NCBI RefSeq assembly: GCF_016863035.1
Contig: NZ_BOOC01000003.1
Span: 620,001-684,000, forward strand
Reading direction: 5' to 3'
DNA length: 64,000 nt
DNA from: Microbispora corallina
Lineage (GTDB): Bacteria; Actinomycetota; Actinomycetes; Streptosporangiales; Streptosporangiaceae
The notes below the pieces were generated by a model that was not told the DNA's origin, ran no database searches, and saw only the letters and a list, made by a program, of their open reading frames with translations. Position 1 is the first letter of the stretch. Every line of letters begins with the position of its first letter. Positions 1-8,430 of this stretch are shown one piece after another. A program made the position numbers and the translations under genes.

Positions 1-787
1 CGAACGGGATGCTCGGGTCCATCGTCCCGTACAGCGCGAGCACGGGCTGGGTGATCCCGCGCAGCGCCGGGACCCCGTCGTACCGCAGGAAGTCGAAGCC
101 CACGCCGCCCATGGCCCGGGTCAGCAGGTCGCGCACGCCGGTCGGGGCGTGGAGCCGCAGCAACTGCTCGTTGAGCGCCCAGGCCACCTGCCGCATGGGG
201 GAGACGTTCGGCGAGGAGACGAGGACGACGAACCGGACGTCCTTGTCCTCGGCGGCGGCGATGGGGACGACCCAGCCGCCCTCGCTGACCCCCCACAGGC
301 CCGTTCGGGACGGGTCGACGTCGGGCCGCCGCCGCAGCACGTCCAGCATCCGGAGCGCGTCGTCGGCGAGCAGCGAGAAGTCGCGGTTGCGGAAGTTGTA
401 GCCCACCGTGCGCTTGTCGTAGGCGATGGTCGCGATGCCCGCCCCGGCCAGCCACTCGGCCTGCTGCGTGAACTCCGCCCCGTCGCCGGAGCCCGACCCC
501 TGCACGAAGACCATCGCGGGATGCCGGCCCGGCGTGAGCGGCGTGCGCACCGTGGCCTTCAGCGTCTCGTCGCGCGCCGGGACCGTCAGCGTCTCGGTGC
601 GGAACCTCGCCGAGGCGTCGACGTGCCGCACCTCGGCGGGCGGCTGTGCCGGCAGGGACCGGAACGCCGGCGAGGCCGACAGCGGAGGCGGGTCGAAGGC
701 CGGAGGCGACAGCAGGTGGCCGAGCGCGGCAAGGGTCACCATCAGCACACCGGCGATCACGCCGAGAGCGCCCCGGCCGACGTTCAT
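1..787 (-). CDS. Secreted or membrane-anchored alpha/beta hydrolase, C-terminus cut by window edge
   Basis: About 262 residues are visible; the gene runs off the left edge. The N-terminus has a positive patch and then a hydrophobic stretch (about residues 6-27), so it is exported or anchored. A Gly-Ser-Gly-rich oxyanion loop (VFVQGSGSGDG) and the nucleophile elbow GVSEGG (GxSxG) mark the dienelactone-hydrolase/acyl-aminoacyl-peptidase branch of the fold. The visible part ends near a GTMDP segment that usually carries the acid residue, so the catalytic His lies outside the window. An in-frame ATG at 802 would add five residues. It diverges from sbcD with about 110 bp between. The substrate cannot be predicted. 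Confidence 0.8.
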   Translation of the reverse strand, partial: MNVGRGALGVIAGVLMVTLAALGHLLSPPAFDPPPLSASPAFRSLPAQPPAEVRHVDASARFRTETLTVPARDETLKATVRTPLTPGRHPAMVFVQGSGSGDGAEFTQQAEWLAGAGIATIAYDKRTVGYNFRNRDFSLLADDALRMLDVLRRRPDVDPSRTGLWGVSEGGWVVPIAAAEDKDVRFVVLVSSPNVSPMRQVAWALNEQLLRLHAPTGVRDLLTRAMGGVGFDFLRYDGVPALRGITQPVLALYGTMDPSIPF

Positions 788-882
788 GAGGCCGCCCCCC
801 ATGGCTCATCCGTTTACCGAATCCAGGCTAAGTCATTACTCGATCGGGATCGCGACCGCCAGTGGGATCATTGGGACCACTT

Positions 883-905
883 TTGTCGGAGGGACCTGTT
901 AGCTT
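883..905 (+). promoter_or_regulatory. PafBC/RecA-NDp-type DNA-damage promoter for sbcCD
   Basis: TTGTCGGAG at 883-891, then exactly 8 nt, then TAGCTT at 900-905. The mycobacterial LexA-independent DNA-damage promoter is TTGTCRGTG-N8-TANNNT; this site differs at one defined position. The -10 element ends 8 nt before the sbcD ATG at 914, so the transcript would be leaderless or nearly so. No Shine-Dalgarno sequence precedes that ATG, which agrees. Confidence 0.6.
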
Positions 906-913
906 CCTGCGAC

Positions 914-2014
914 ATGCGCGTCCTGCACAGCTCCGACTGGCACCTCGGCCGGTCGTTCCACCGGGAGAGCCTCCTGAGCGCCCAGGCCGCGTTCGTCGAC
1001 CACCTCGTGGAGACGGCGCGGGAGGAGCGGGTCGACGTCGTCGTGGTCGCCGGCGACGTCTACGACCGCGCGCTGCCGCCCGTCGACGCGGTCGCACTCT
1101 GCAACGAGGCGCTGGCCCGTCTCAAGGCGCTCGGCGTGCACACCGTGCTCATCAGCGGCAACCACGACTCCGCCGTACGGCTCGGCTTCGGGGCCGACCT
1201 CATGGAGCGGGTGCACCTGCGCACCGACCCCGGCCGCGCATGGGTGCCCGTCGTCGTCGGCGACGTCGCGTTCTTCGGCATCCCCTACCTCGAGCCCGAG
1301 ATCGTCAAGGGGCCGTGGGAGCTCGCCGAGCGCAGCCACACCGCCGCCCTGACGTACGCCATGGACCGCGTCAGAGCCCATCCCGCCCGGCGGAAGGTCG
1401 TGCTGGCCCACGCGTTCGTGACCGGAGGCGAGGCCAGTGACAGCGAGCGGGACATCAGCGTCGGAGGCGTCGCCCACGTGCCGCTCGCCGCGTTCTCCGG
1501 CGTCGACTACGCGGCCCTCGGCCACCTCCACGGGCGGCAGACGATGAGCGAGACCGTGCGCTATTCGGGCTCCCCGATCGCGTACTCCTTCTCCGAGGCC
1601 GGCCAGCGCAAGGGGTCGTGGCTCGTCGACCTCGACGCGAACGGCGTCGAGTTCGTCCCCGCGCCCGTGCCCCGGCCGGTGAGCAGGCTGCGGGGCCGCA
1701 TCGACGACCTGCTGTCCGACCCCCGCCACGCGGGGGTGGAGGACCACTGGCTCCAGGTGACGCTCACCGATCCCGTACGGCCCCGGGAGGCGATGGAGCG
1801 GCTGCGCGGGCGCTTCCCCCATACGCTGGCGCTCGCGTTCGAGCCCGACGGCGCGACGGCGCAGGCGGCGCGTCTTGTCCCGCTCGCCGGGCGCGCCGAG
1901 ATCGACGTGGCCGTCGACTTCGTCCGAGAGGTCCGCGGCGAGGAGGCCGACGAGGCCGAGACGCGCCTGCTCAGAGAGGCCGTCGAGGCCTGCAGGATCA
2001 GGGAGAGCGCGTGA
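914..2014 (+). CDS. sbcD: Exonuclease SbcCD nuclease subunit SbcD (Mre11 family)
   Basis: 366 residues, normal for SbcD. The metallophosphoesterase motifs are in order: DWHLG (residues 7-11), GDVYDR, GNHDS, AHAF and GHLHG, which together bind the two Mn ions. With SbcC it forms the Mre11-Rad50-like complex that trims hairpins and blocked DNA ends during double-strand-break repair. The ATG at 914 is chosen because the conserved Mre11 N-terminus begins there, although the frame is open upstream. sbcC starts 19 bp downstream, so the two are surely co-transcribed. The upstream promoter looks DNA-damage inducible. Confidence 0.96.
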   Translation: MRVLHSSDWHLGRSFHRESLLSAQAAFVDHLVETAREERVDVVVVAGDVYDRALPPVDAVALCNEALARLKALGVHTVLISGNHDSAVRLGFGADLMERVHLRTDPGRAWVPVVVGDVAFFGIPYLEPEIVKGPWELAERSHTAALTYAMDRVRAHPARRKVVLAHAFVTGGEASDSERDISVGGVAHVPLAAFSGVDYAALGHLHGRQTMSETVRYSGSPIAYSFSEAGQRKGSWLVDLDANGVEFVPAPVPRPVSRLRGRIDDLLSDPRHAGVEDHWLQVTLTDPVRPREAMERLRGRFPHTLALAFEPDGATAQAARLVPLAGRAEIDVAVDFVREVRGEEADEAETRLLREAVEACRIRESA

Positions 2015-2033
2015 GCGCGGCTAGGGAGGCCAC

Positions 2034-5000
2034 GTGAGGTTGCACCGGCTGCGGCTGACCGCCTTCGGGTCCTTCCCCGGCACCGAGGAGGTGGACTTCG
2101 ACGCGCTCGGCGAGGCGGGCCTGTTCCTCATCCACGGCCCGACCGGCGCCGGCAAGACCACCGTCCTCGACGCCGTCTGCTACGCCCTGTACGGCCAGGT
2201 GCCGGGGCAGCGCGACAGCGCCCGGTCGCTGCGGTGCGACCACGCGCCCCCCGATCGGGGGCCGTCCGTGGTCCTGGAGGTGACGATCCGCGAGCGGCGC
2301 TTCCGCGTCACCCGTTCGCCCGCCTGGATGCGCCCCAAGCTGAGGGGCGAGGGCCTGGTCGAGGAGAAGGCCAAGGTCCTGCTGGAGGAGTTCACCGGCG
2401 CCTGGACGGCCCGCAGCACGCGCAGCGACGAGGCCGGGCACCTGATCGGCGACCTCATGGGCATGAACGCCGACCAGTTCTGCCAGGTGGCGATGCTGCC
2501 GCAGGGCGAGTTCGCCCGTTTCCTGCGGGCCGACGGCGACGACAGGCGGAAGCTGCTGGAGAAGCTGTTCTCCGTCAAGATCTTCACGGATGTGGAGAAG
2601 TGGCTCGCCGAGCACCGCACCCAGACCGGGCGTGAGCGCCAGGAGCTCGGCCAGCGCGTCGAGTCCGTCCTCGACCGGATGCGCGGCGCGGCCGGGGCCG
2701 GCCTGCCGCTGCCCGAGGACGCCGCCGACCCCGCCGCCTGGGCGGACGCCGTGCTCGGCCTCGCGCAGGGAGAGCTCGCCCGCGCCGCCGAGGCGTCCGC
2801 GGCCAGCCAGACGGCGCTGCTCGTCGCCCGCGCACGCCTCGCCGACGGTCAGGCGCTGGCCGACCGGCGCAGACGCCATGCCGCCGCCCTCACCCGGCGC
2901 CAGGAGCTCGACGCCGCCGCCGACGAACGCGCCGACCTGGAGACGATCCTCGACGAGGCGATCCGGGCCGATCGCGTGCTCCCGCTGATCCGCCAGGCCG
3001 AGCAGCGCGCCGAGGCCGCGGCCAAGGCGAGGAGCCTCGCCGCCGACGCAGCGCAGCGTGCCCTCCCCGCCGGCCACCGCCCGGGCCCCGAGGGTGCGGG
3101 CGTCGCGAGTGCGGGATCCGAACGTTACGGGTACGGCGTCGCCGGGCCTGACGTCGCCTCCTCGGCGAGCGGATGGCCGTACGAGGGCGGGCTGGTGGGA
3201 GGACACGGGCCGGGTATCGCCGGCGCCGGCATGGACGGCGCGGACGGTTCGGGGGATTCGGGCGCCCCCGCTGCCTCCGGCGGCCGCGCGGACCTCGGCG
3301 GCCAGGACGGCCAGGGCGACGTGGGACGGCCGGAGGGCGAACGACTGGCCGGGCTGCTGGCGGAGCTGGAGCGGCAGCGGCGCGACGAGATCGGCCGGGT
3401 GCGGCAGGTCCTCCCCGAGGAGTCCCGGCTGCGGGAGATGCGCGAGGAGCTCGACGCCTCGGCGACCGCGCTGGCCGGCCTGGTCGAGCAGGAGGCGCGC
3501 CTGGCCGAGCGCCTCGCCGTCCTGCCGGAGGAGCGCCGCCGGGCCGAGGAACGGCTGGAGGAGGCCCGGCTCGCCGCGGCGGCCGTCCCCGGCCTGACGT
3601 CCGCGCGCGACGCCGCCGTCCGCCTGCGCGAGGCCGCCCAGCGGGCGGCGGCCCTTCAGGCGGAGCTGGAACGGCTGGCCGAGGCGGAGGGGGCGGCGCT
3701 CGCGGCCCAGGCCGAGCTGCCCGCCCTGCTGGCCGCGGCCGAGGAGCGGGTGAGAGGCGCGCGGGACAGCGCGGCCCGGATCCCCGCGCTGGAGGCGGCG
3801 TGCCGGTCCGCGGCAGAGCGGCTGGCGGCCGCCGAGCTGCGCGACGCGCTGACAACCGAGCTGGAGGAGGCGGAGCAGGCCCGCCGAACGGCCGTCGACG
3901 TGGCCCAGGAGCGTCGCGACGGGCTCCAGGCGGTCCGGCAGAGCCGGATCGAGGGCATGGCGGCCGAGCTTGCGGCGCGGCTCGCGGAGGGCCGGCCCTG
4001 CGCCGTCTGCGGCTCGGTCGACCACCCGGCCCCGGCCGAGCCCGCCGAGAGCGCCCCCACGGCCGACGACGAGCACGCCGCCGAGGAGGCGTTCGAGGCC
4101 GCCCAGCGAGCCCGCGAGGAGGCGGAGACGAGGGTCGCCGGACTGTCGTCGCGGCTCGACGGCGCCGCCGGTCAGGCCGGCGGGCTGGCGCAGGAGGCCG
4201 CTGCCACGGCGCTCGCCGAGGCCGGCGCGGAGCTGGACGCCCTGCGCGCGGCCGCGGACGAGGAGCCGGCGCTCGCCGCGGACGCGGACCGCCTGGCGGC
4301 CGACCTGGAGGCGGCACGCGAACGGGCCACGGAGACCGCCGGCCGGATCGCCGAGACCCGCGCCCATGTCGAGGCCCTGGACGCGGAGCGGGCCCGCCTC
4401 GCCGCGGCCCTGCGGGACGTCGATCCCGAAGCGGGCGCCCTCGTCGACGGCCCGGACCCCGACCGTATCGAGGCAGCGCCCGAGCACATGGACGACGAGA
4501 GTGGCTGGGAGGGGGCGCTGGTCGCGCGGGCGGAGCGGCGCCTCGCGGAGGCCCGGGCCCTGGCGGCGCGGGAGGAGTCGCTGGTCGCCGAGCGTGGCCG
4601 GCTGGCGGCCGAGATGGAGGAGCTGACGTCCCGCGGCGGCCGGGTCGCGCTCGACCTGGCCGAGGTGCGCGCCCGCCGGGAGCGTCTCGTGGCCGACGAG
4701 CGACGGCTGGCCGCGATCGTGGACGAGGCGCGCGGCCGGGACGCCACGCTGGCCGCCCGGCTCGACCGGCTGCTCGACGAGGTCGCGCTCATCCGGGAGG
4801 CCGCCGACGCCGCCAGGGCCGCCGCCGTCGCCGCCGCCGAGAGCGCGACGGCCCGCGAACAGGCCGAGCGAGCCGCGGCCGAGGCCGGTTTCGCCGGCGT
4901 GGAGCACGCCGCCGCGGCCGTCCGGATGCGGGAGGATCGCGAGGCCATGGCCCAGCGGCTGCGGGACCTCGACGCCGAGCGGGCCACGGTCGAGAGCGTG

Positions 5001-5759
5001 CTCGCCGATCCGGAGCTGGTGGCGGCGGCGCGGGAGGAGGCCCCGGATCTGCCCGTCCTGACGGGCGAGCACGACCACGCGGAGCGGGAGCACGGCTCCC
5101 GCGTCTCCGAGCGCGACCGGGCGCAGGCACGGCTCGAACAGCTCACCGGTCTCGCGTCCGAGCTGGACGCGGCCCTGCGTAAATTCCGCCCGGCCGAGGA
5201 TCGTCACCGGCTGGCGCGCCGTCTCGCGGAGCTCGCGGGCGGCACGGCCTCAGACAACCGCTGGCACATGCGGCTGTCGTCGTTCGTACTGGGAGAACGG
5301 CTGCGTCAGGTGGTGGAGGCGGCCAACGAGCGACTCGACCGCATGTCCGGCGGGCGCTACCTCCTCCGCCACGACCTCGGCAGGTCGGCCGGAGACCGGG
5401 GCCGGTCAGGAGGCGGGCTGGCTCTGCGCGTGATCGACGCCTGGACGGGGGTGGAGCGCGACCCGGCCACGCTGTCCGGCGGCGAGAGCTTCGTCACCTC
5501 GCTTGCGCTGGCCCTGGGACTGGCCGACGTCGTGACCGCGGAGGCCGGCGGCGCCGAGATCGGCAGCCTGTTCGTGGACGAGGGCTTCGGCACGCTCGAC
5601 GACGAGACGCTCGACGACGTGCTCGACATCCTCGACGGCCTCCGGGAGGGCGGCCGGTCCGTCGGCGTGGTCAGCCACGTGGCCGAGCTGCGGGTCCGCA
5701 TCCCGGCCCAGCTCCGCGTCGTGAAGGGCCGCTCCGGCTCGACCCTCGCCCGCCATTAG
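2034..5759 (+). CDS. sbcC: Exonuclease SbcCD ATPase subunit SbcC (Rad50 family)
   Basis: 1241 residues, long for actinobacterial SbcC. Walker A is GPTGAGKTT (about 35-43), followed by a Q-loop region (FCQVAMLPQGEF). Two long Glu/Arg/Ala-rich coiled coils flank the zinc hook CAVC (about 655-658). The signature TLSGGESF (about 1145) and Walker B LFVDEGFGTLDDE (about 1180) close the head. The GTG start at 2034 is fixed by the conserved N-terminal strand. An anomalous Gly/Ala/Asp-rich segment of about 93 residues (342-434) interrupts the first coiled-coil arm and has no heptad character. The complex acts in the cytoplasm with SbcD on DNA ends. Confidence 0.95.
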   Translation: MRLHRLRLTAFGSFPGTEEVDFDALGEAGLFLIHGPTGAGKTTVLDAVCYALYGQVPGQRDSARSLRCDHAPPDRGPSVVLEVTIRERRFRVTRSPAWMRPKLRGEGLVEEKAKVLLEEFTGAWTARSTRSDEAGHLIGDLMGMNADQFCQVAMLPQGEFARFLRADGDDRRKLLEKLFSVKIFTDVEKWLAEHRTQTGRERQELGQRVESVLDRMRGAAGAGLPLPEDAADPAAWADAVLGLAQGELARAAEASAASQTALLVARARLADGQALADRRRRHAAALTRRQELDAAADERADLETILDEAIRADRVLPLIRQAEQRAEAAAKARSLAADAAQRALPAGHRPGPEGAGVASAGSERYGYGVAGPDVASSASGWPYEGGLVGGHGPGIAGAGMDGADGSGDSGAPAASGGRADLGGQDGQGDVGRPEGERLAGLLAELERQRRDEIGRVRQVLPEESRLREMREELDASATALAGLVEQEARLAERLAVLPEERRRAEERLEEARLAAAAVPGLTSARDAAVRLREAAQRAAALQAELERLAEAEGAALAAQAELPALLAAAEERVRGARDSAARIPALEAACRSAAERLAAAELRDALTTELEEAEQARRTAVDVAQERRDGLQAVRQSRIEGMAAELAARLAEGRPCAVCGSVDHPAPAEPAESAPTADDEHAAEEAFEAAQRAREEAETRVAGLSSRLDGAAGQAGGLAQEAAATALAEAGAELDALRAAADEEPALAADADRLAADLEAARERATETAGRIAETRAHVEALDAERARLAAALRDVDPEAGALVDGPDPDRIEAAPEHMDDESGWEGALVARAERRLAEARALAAREESLVAERGRLAAEMEELTSRGGRVALDLAEVRARRERLVADERRLAAIVDEARGRDATLAARLDRLLDEVALIREAADAARAAAVAAAESATAREQAERAAAEAGFAGVEHAAAAVRMREDREAMAQRLRDLDAERATVESVLADPELVAAAREEAPDLPVLTGEHDHAEREHGSRVSERDRAQARLEQLTGLASELDAALRKFRPAEDRHRLARRLAELAGGTASDNRWHMRLSSFVLGERLRQVVEAANERLDRMSGGRYLLRHDLGRSAGDRGRSGGGLALRVIDAWTGVERDPATLSGGESFVTSLALALGLADVVTAEAGGAEIGSLFVDEGFGTLDDETLDDVLDILDGLREGGRSVGVVSHVAELRVRIPAQLRVVKGRSGSTLARH

Positions 5760-5805
5760 CAAACGGCCACCGCCAGAGCACAGGGCGGGCGTGTACGGCC
5801 GTCGG

Positions 5806-6513
5806 TCAGACCTCGAACGGGAGCCAGCGGGCGGAGAGGAGGTAGGCGCCGGCGGCCAGGGAGGCGGTGGAGACCAGCAGGAACAGCAGGACCCACAGCG
5901 CGCCCGGCACCCGGGTCAGCCGCGCGAGCTGGTCGGCGTCGGAGTCGGGCGCCCGGCCGTGGCGGCGCTTGGTCTGCAGCTCCAGGATCGGCCGTACGCC
6001 GCCGAGCAGCAGGAACCACACGGCGGCGTAGGCGCAGGCGCCCTGCACGTTCGGCGGCGCGAACCAGGACAGCGCGAACACGGCGCCGCCCACGGCCAGC
6101 AGCGCCACGGCGCCGAAGAAGTTCCGGATCATCAGCAGCATGCACACCAGCAGCACGAGCACGGCCCACAGCAGCAGGGTGATCCGTCCCGCCGCGACGA
6201 GCCACGACGCGCCCAGCCCGATCAGGGACGGCGCCACGTACCCGGCCGCGGCCGTCGCCACCATCCCCGGGCCCGTGGGGTTGCCCCGGGTCAGCGTCAC
6301 GCCGGACGTGTCGGAGTGCAGCCGGATGCCGCGCAGCTTGCGCCGGGTCAGCACGGCGGCCAGCGCGTGCCCGCCCTCGTGCGCGATCGTGATCAGCCCG
6401 CGCAGGACGTGCCACGACGGCGGGTACGACACCAGCGCGAGCGCGGCCAGGCCCGACAGCGCGACCAGCCACAGAGGGGGCGCGACCTGGGTCGCGGTCA
6501 GCTCGTTCCACAC
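5806..6513 (-). CDS. M50-like integral membrane metallopeptidase
   Basis: 235 residues with about six hydrophobic segments. The zinc motif HEGGH (residues 45-49, HExxH) sits at the start of a helix, as in site-2-protease-like M50 families, and an Asn/Pro-Gly segment (RGNPTGPG) follows. Such short M50-type proteins are common in actinobacteria and their substrates are unknown. The start is GTG at 6513 and the preceding ribosome site is weak. It converges on sbcC with a 46-bp gap and diverges from corA. The family is fairly secure; a role in regulated intramembrane proteolysis is inference only. Confidence 0.8.
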   Translation of the reverse strand: MWNELTATQVAPPLWLVALSGLAALALVSYPPSWHVLRGLITIAHEGGHALAAVLTRRKLRGIRLHSDTSGVTLTRGNPTGPGMVATAAAGYVAPSLIGLGASWLVAAGRITLLLWAVLVLLVCMLLMIRNFFGAVALLAVGGAVFALSWFAPPNVQGACAYAAVWFLLLGGVRPILELQTKRRHGRAPDSDADQLARLTRVPGALWVLLFLLVSTASLAAGAYLLSARWLPFEV

Positions 6514-6627
6514 GGCTTTCAGGGGGACACCTCCGCGCGGAATCGTACGGCCTCGGACCCATCAGGCCATACCTTTCTATGTGTGGCTGAGCGGCGTATG
6601 CGTGGACTGCGTGGATTCAGTGGGCTC

Positions 6628-7719
6628 ATGAGGGTGAAGCCGGAGCCCGCTCCCGAGCATTCGATGGACCCCCGGGCGGGCGGGGACGAACCGATCAAGC
6701 AGAGCGTGATCGACAACGCCGTGTACGTCGACGGTGCGCGGGTGGACTCCCCGCTGTCGCTGAGCGACGCGATCGCGTCGCTGCGGTCGCGGCCGGGGGC
6801 GATGGCGTGGATCGGCCTGTACCGGCCGGAGGAGTCGGAGCTGCTCAAGGCGGCCGAGGAGTTCGGGCTGCACGAGCTGGCGATCGAGGACGCGATCGTG
6901 GCCCACCAGCGGCCCAAGGCGGACCGGTACGGCGGCACGCTGTTCGTGGTGCTGCGGGCCGCGCAGTACCTCGACAAGCCGGAGAAGGTGGAGTTCGGCG
7001 AGCTGCACGTGTTCGTCGGGCCCGACTTCGTGCTGACCGTGCGGCACAGCGAGGCCCCCGACCTGTCGAAGGTCCGGCGGCGCATGGAGTCCGACCCCGA
7101 CCTGCTCCGCCAGGGGCCCCAGGCCGTGCTGTACGCGATCCTCGACGCCGTCGTGGACGGCTACGCGCCCGTCGTCGCCGGCCTGCAGAACGACATCGAC
7201 GAGATCGAGGTACAGGTCTTCGGCGGTGACCCGGCCGCCCCGCGCCGCATCTACTCCCTGTCGCGGGAGGTCATCGAGTTCCAGCGGGCCACCAGCCCGC
7301 TCGTGCCGATGCTGGACGGGTTCATCGCGGCGTCGCCCAAGTACGGCGTGGACGAGGAGCTCCAGCGGTACCTGCGCGACGTGTCCGACCACGCCATCAC
7401 GGTGACCGAGCGGGTGGCCGGCTTCCGGCAGATGCTGCAGGACATCCTGATCGTCAACTCGACCCTGGTCAGCCAGCAGCAGAACGAGGAGATGACCAAG
7501 CTCACCGGCGCGAGCATCGCCCAGGGGAACGAGGTCAAGAAGATCTCGGCGTGGGCCGCGATCCTGTTCGCCCCGACCCTGGTCGGCACGATCTACGGGA
7601 TGAACTTCGACCACATGCCGGAGCTGCACTGGCTGCTCGGCTACCCGGTGGCCCTGCTCCTCATGGGCCTGGTCTGCCTCACCCTCTACCTGGTCTTCAA
7701 GCGGCGCGACTGGCTCTGA
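6628..7719 (+). CDS. corA: CorA-family divalent metal (Mg/Co) transporter
   Basis: 363 residues from the ATG at 6628. A large cytoplasmic alpha/beta domain is followed by a long helix and two C-terminal membrane segments (about 300-320 and 335-355). The selectivity motif YGMNF sits between them, followed by an MPEL loop, which defines CorA channels. It should take up Mg2+ (and Co2+/Ni2+) as a pentamer in the cell membrane. In-frame ATGs at 6598 and 6664 are alternative starts; none has a convincing ribosome site. It is monocistronic: the next gene lies beyond an 84-bp gap with its own promoter. Confidence 0.92.
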   Translation: MRVKPEPAPEHSMDPRAGGDEPIKQSVIDNAVYVDGARVDSPLSLSDAIASLRSRPGAMAWIGLYRPEESELLKAAEEFGLHELAIEDAIVAHQRPKADRYGGTLFVVLRAAQYLDKPEKVEFGELHVFVGPDFVLTVRHSEAPDLSKVRRRMESDPDLLRQGPQAVLYAILDAVVDGYAPVVAGLQNDIDEIEVQVFGGDPAAPRRIYSLSREVIEFQRATSPLVPMLDGFIAASPKYGVDEELQRYLRDVSDHAITVTERVAGFRQMLQDILIVNSTLVSQQQNEEMTKLTGASIAQGNEVKKISAWAAILFAPTLVGTIYGMNFDHMPELHWLLGYPVALLLMGLVCLTLYLVFKRRDWL

Positions 7720-7752
7720 CCGCCGTCGCGGCTGATCCACCCCTTGCTTCTG

Positions 7753-7793
7753 CCAACTATCTAGATATATCGTCAAGGTATCTCGATAGTTGG
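7753..7793 (+). promoter_or_regulatory. Two-site palindromic operator of the padR-ABC operon
   Basis: CCAACTATC (7753-7761) and GATAGTTGG (7785-7793) are perfect inverted repeats, extended inward by AGATA/TATCT. Each half also contains a 10-mer, TATCTAGATA (7758-7767, a perfect palindrome) and TATCTCGATA (7779-7788), starting exactly 21 bp apart, which is two helical turns. A promoter TTGCTT (7744-7749), 16 bp, TATATC (7766-7771) overlaps the left site. This is the expected arrangement for autorepression by the PadR regulator starting at 7804. Confidence 0.7.
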
Positions 7794-7803
7794 GTGGTGA
7801 CAC

Positions 7804-8430
7804 ATGCACGACCAGATCTGGCACCCCTACGGGCACGTGCCCGTGGTCCCGCCGGTCCCGCACGTCCGCCCGCTGCCGCCCGTCCCGCCGTTCTTCCACA
7901 TGGCGGCCGGCCCGGCGGGTCACCCCTTCCCGCACACGCCGCCCGAGCCGCCCGTTCCGCCGGGGCCGCCCGGGCCCCCGCCCGGCCCGTTCCCGCGGGT
8001 GCGGAGGGGTGACGTGCGGGCGGCCCTGCTCCGGCTGCTGAGCGAGGAGCCGCGCAACGGCTACCAGATGATCGAGGAGATCAGCCGCCGCAGCGGCGGG
8101 GTGTGGCGGCCGAGTCCCGGCTCGGTCTACCCGGCCCTCCAGCAGATGGAGGACGAGGGCCTCGTCAAAGGCGAGGAGTCCGGCGGCAGCCGCGTCTACC
8201 GGCTGACCGAGGAGGGGCGGCGGCAGACCGACGAGCGGGCAGAGCCATGGGCCGACGTGGCCCGCAGCATCCCGGAGGACCGCCACGAGCTGCGCCTGCT
8301 GTGGGCCCAGCTCGGCGAGGCGTTCCTCCATCTCTCCCAGGTCGCGGACGACCGGCAGGTCGACCAGACCAAGAACCTTCTGAAGACGACGAGGCAGGCG
8401 ATGTTCCGGATCCTTGCGGAGGACGAATGA
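7804..8430 (+). CDS. PadR-family transcriptional regulator with a His/Pro-rich N-terminal extension
   Basis: 208 residues. The winged-helix PadR domain starts near residue 70 (GDVRAALLRLLSEEPRNGYQMIEEI), with the typical recognition region PSPGSVYPALQQMEDEGLV, followed by a helical dimerisation tail. The first 70 or so residues are almost all Pro, His, Gly, Val and Phe, with at least seven His; this is not part of the family fold and could bind metal or be flexible. Its stop overlaps the ABC ATPase start (ATGA), so it is the first gene of a three-gene operon. PadR proteins usually repress such exporters until a ligand binds. Autoregulation is inferred from the operator next to its start. Confidence 0.9.
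   Translation: MHDQIWHPYGHVPVVPPVPHVRPLPPVPPFFHMAAGPAGHPFPHTPPEPPVPPGPPGPPPGPFPRVRRGDVRAALLRLLSEEPRNGYQMIEEISRRSGGVWRPSPGSVYPALQQMEDEGLVKGEESGGSRVYRLTEEGRRQTDERAEPWADVARSIPEDRHELRLLWAQLGEAFLHLSQVADDRQVDQTKNLLKTTRQAMFRILAEDE

Noticed and set aside
1998-5207. A 1069-codon open frame antisense to sbcC
   Set aside because: Such long antisense frames arise from GC3-rich codons. The product is low-complexity Gly/Arg/Leu and sbcC is a clear gene.
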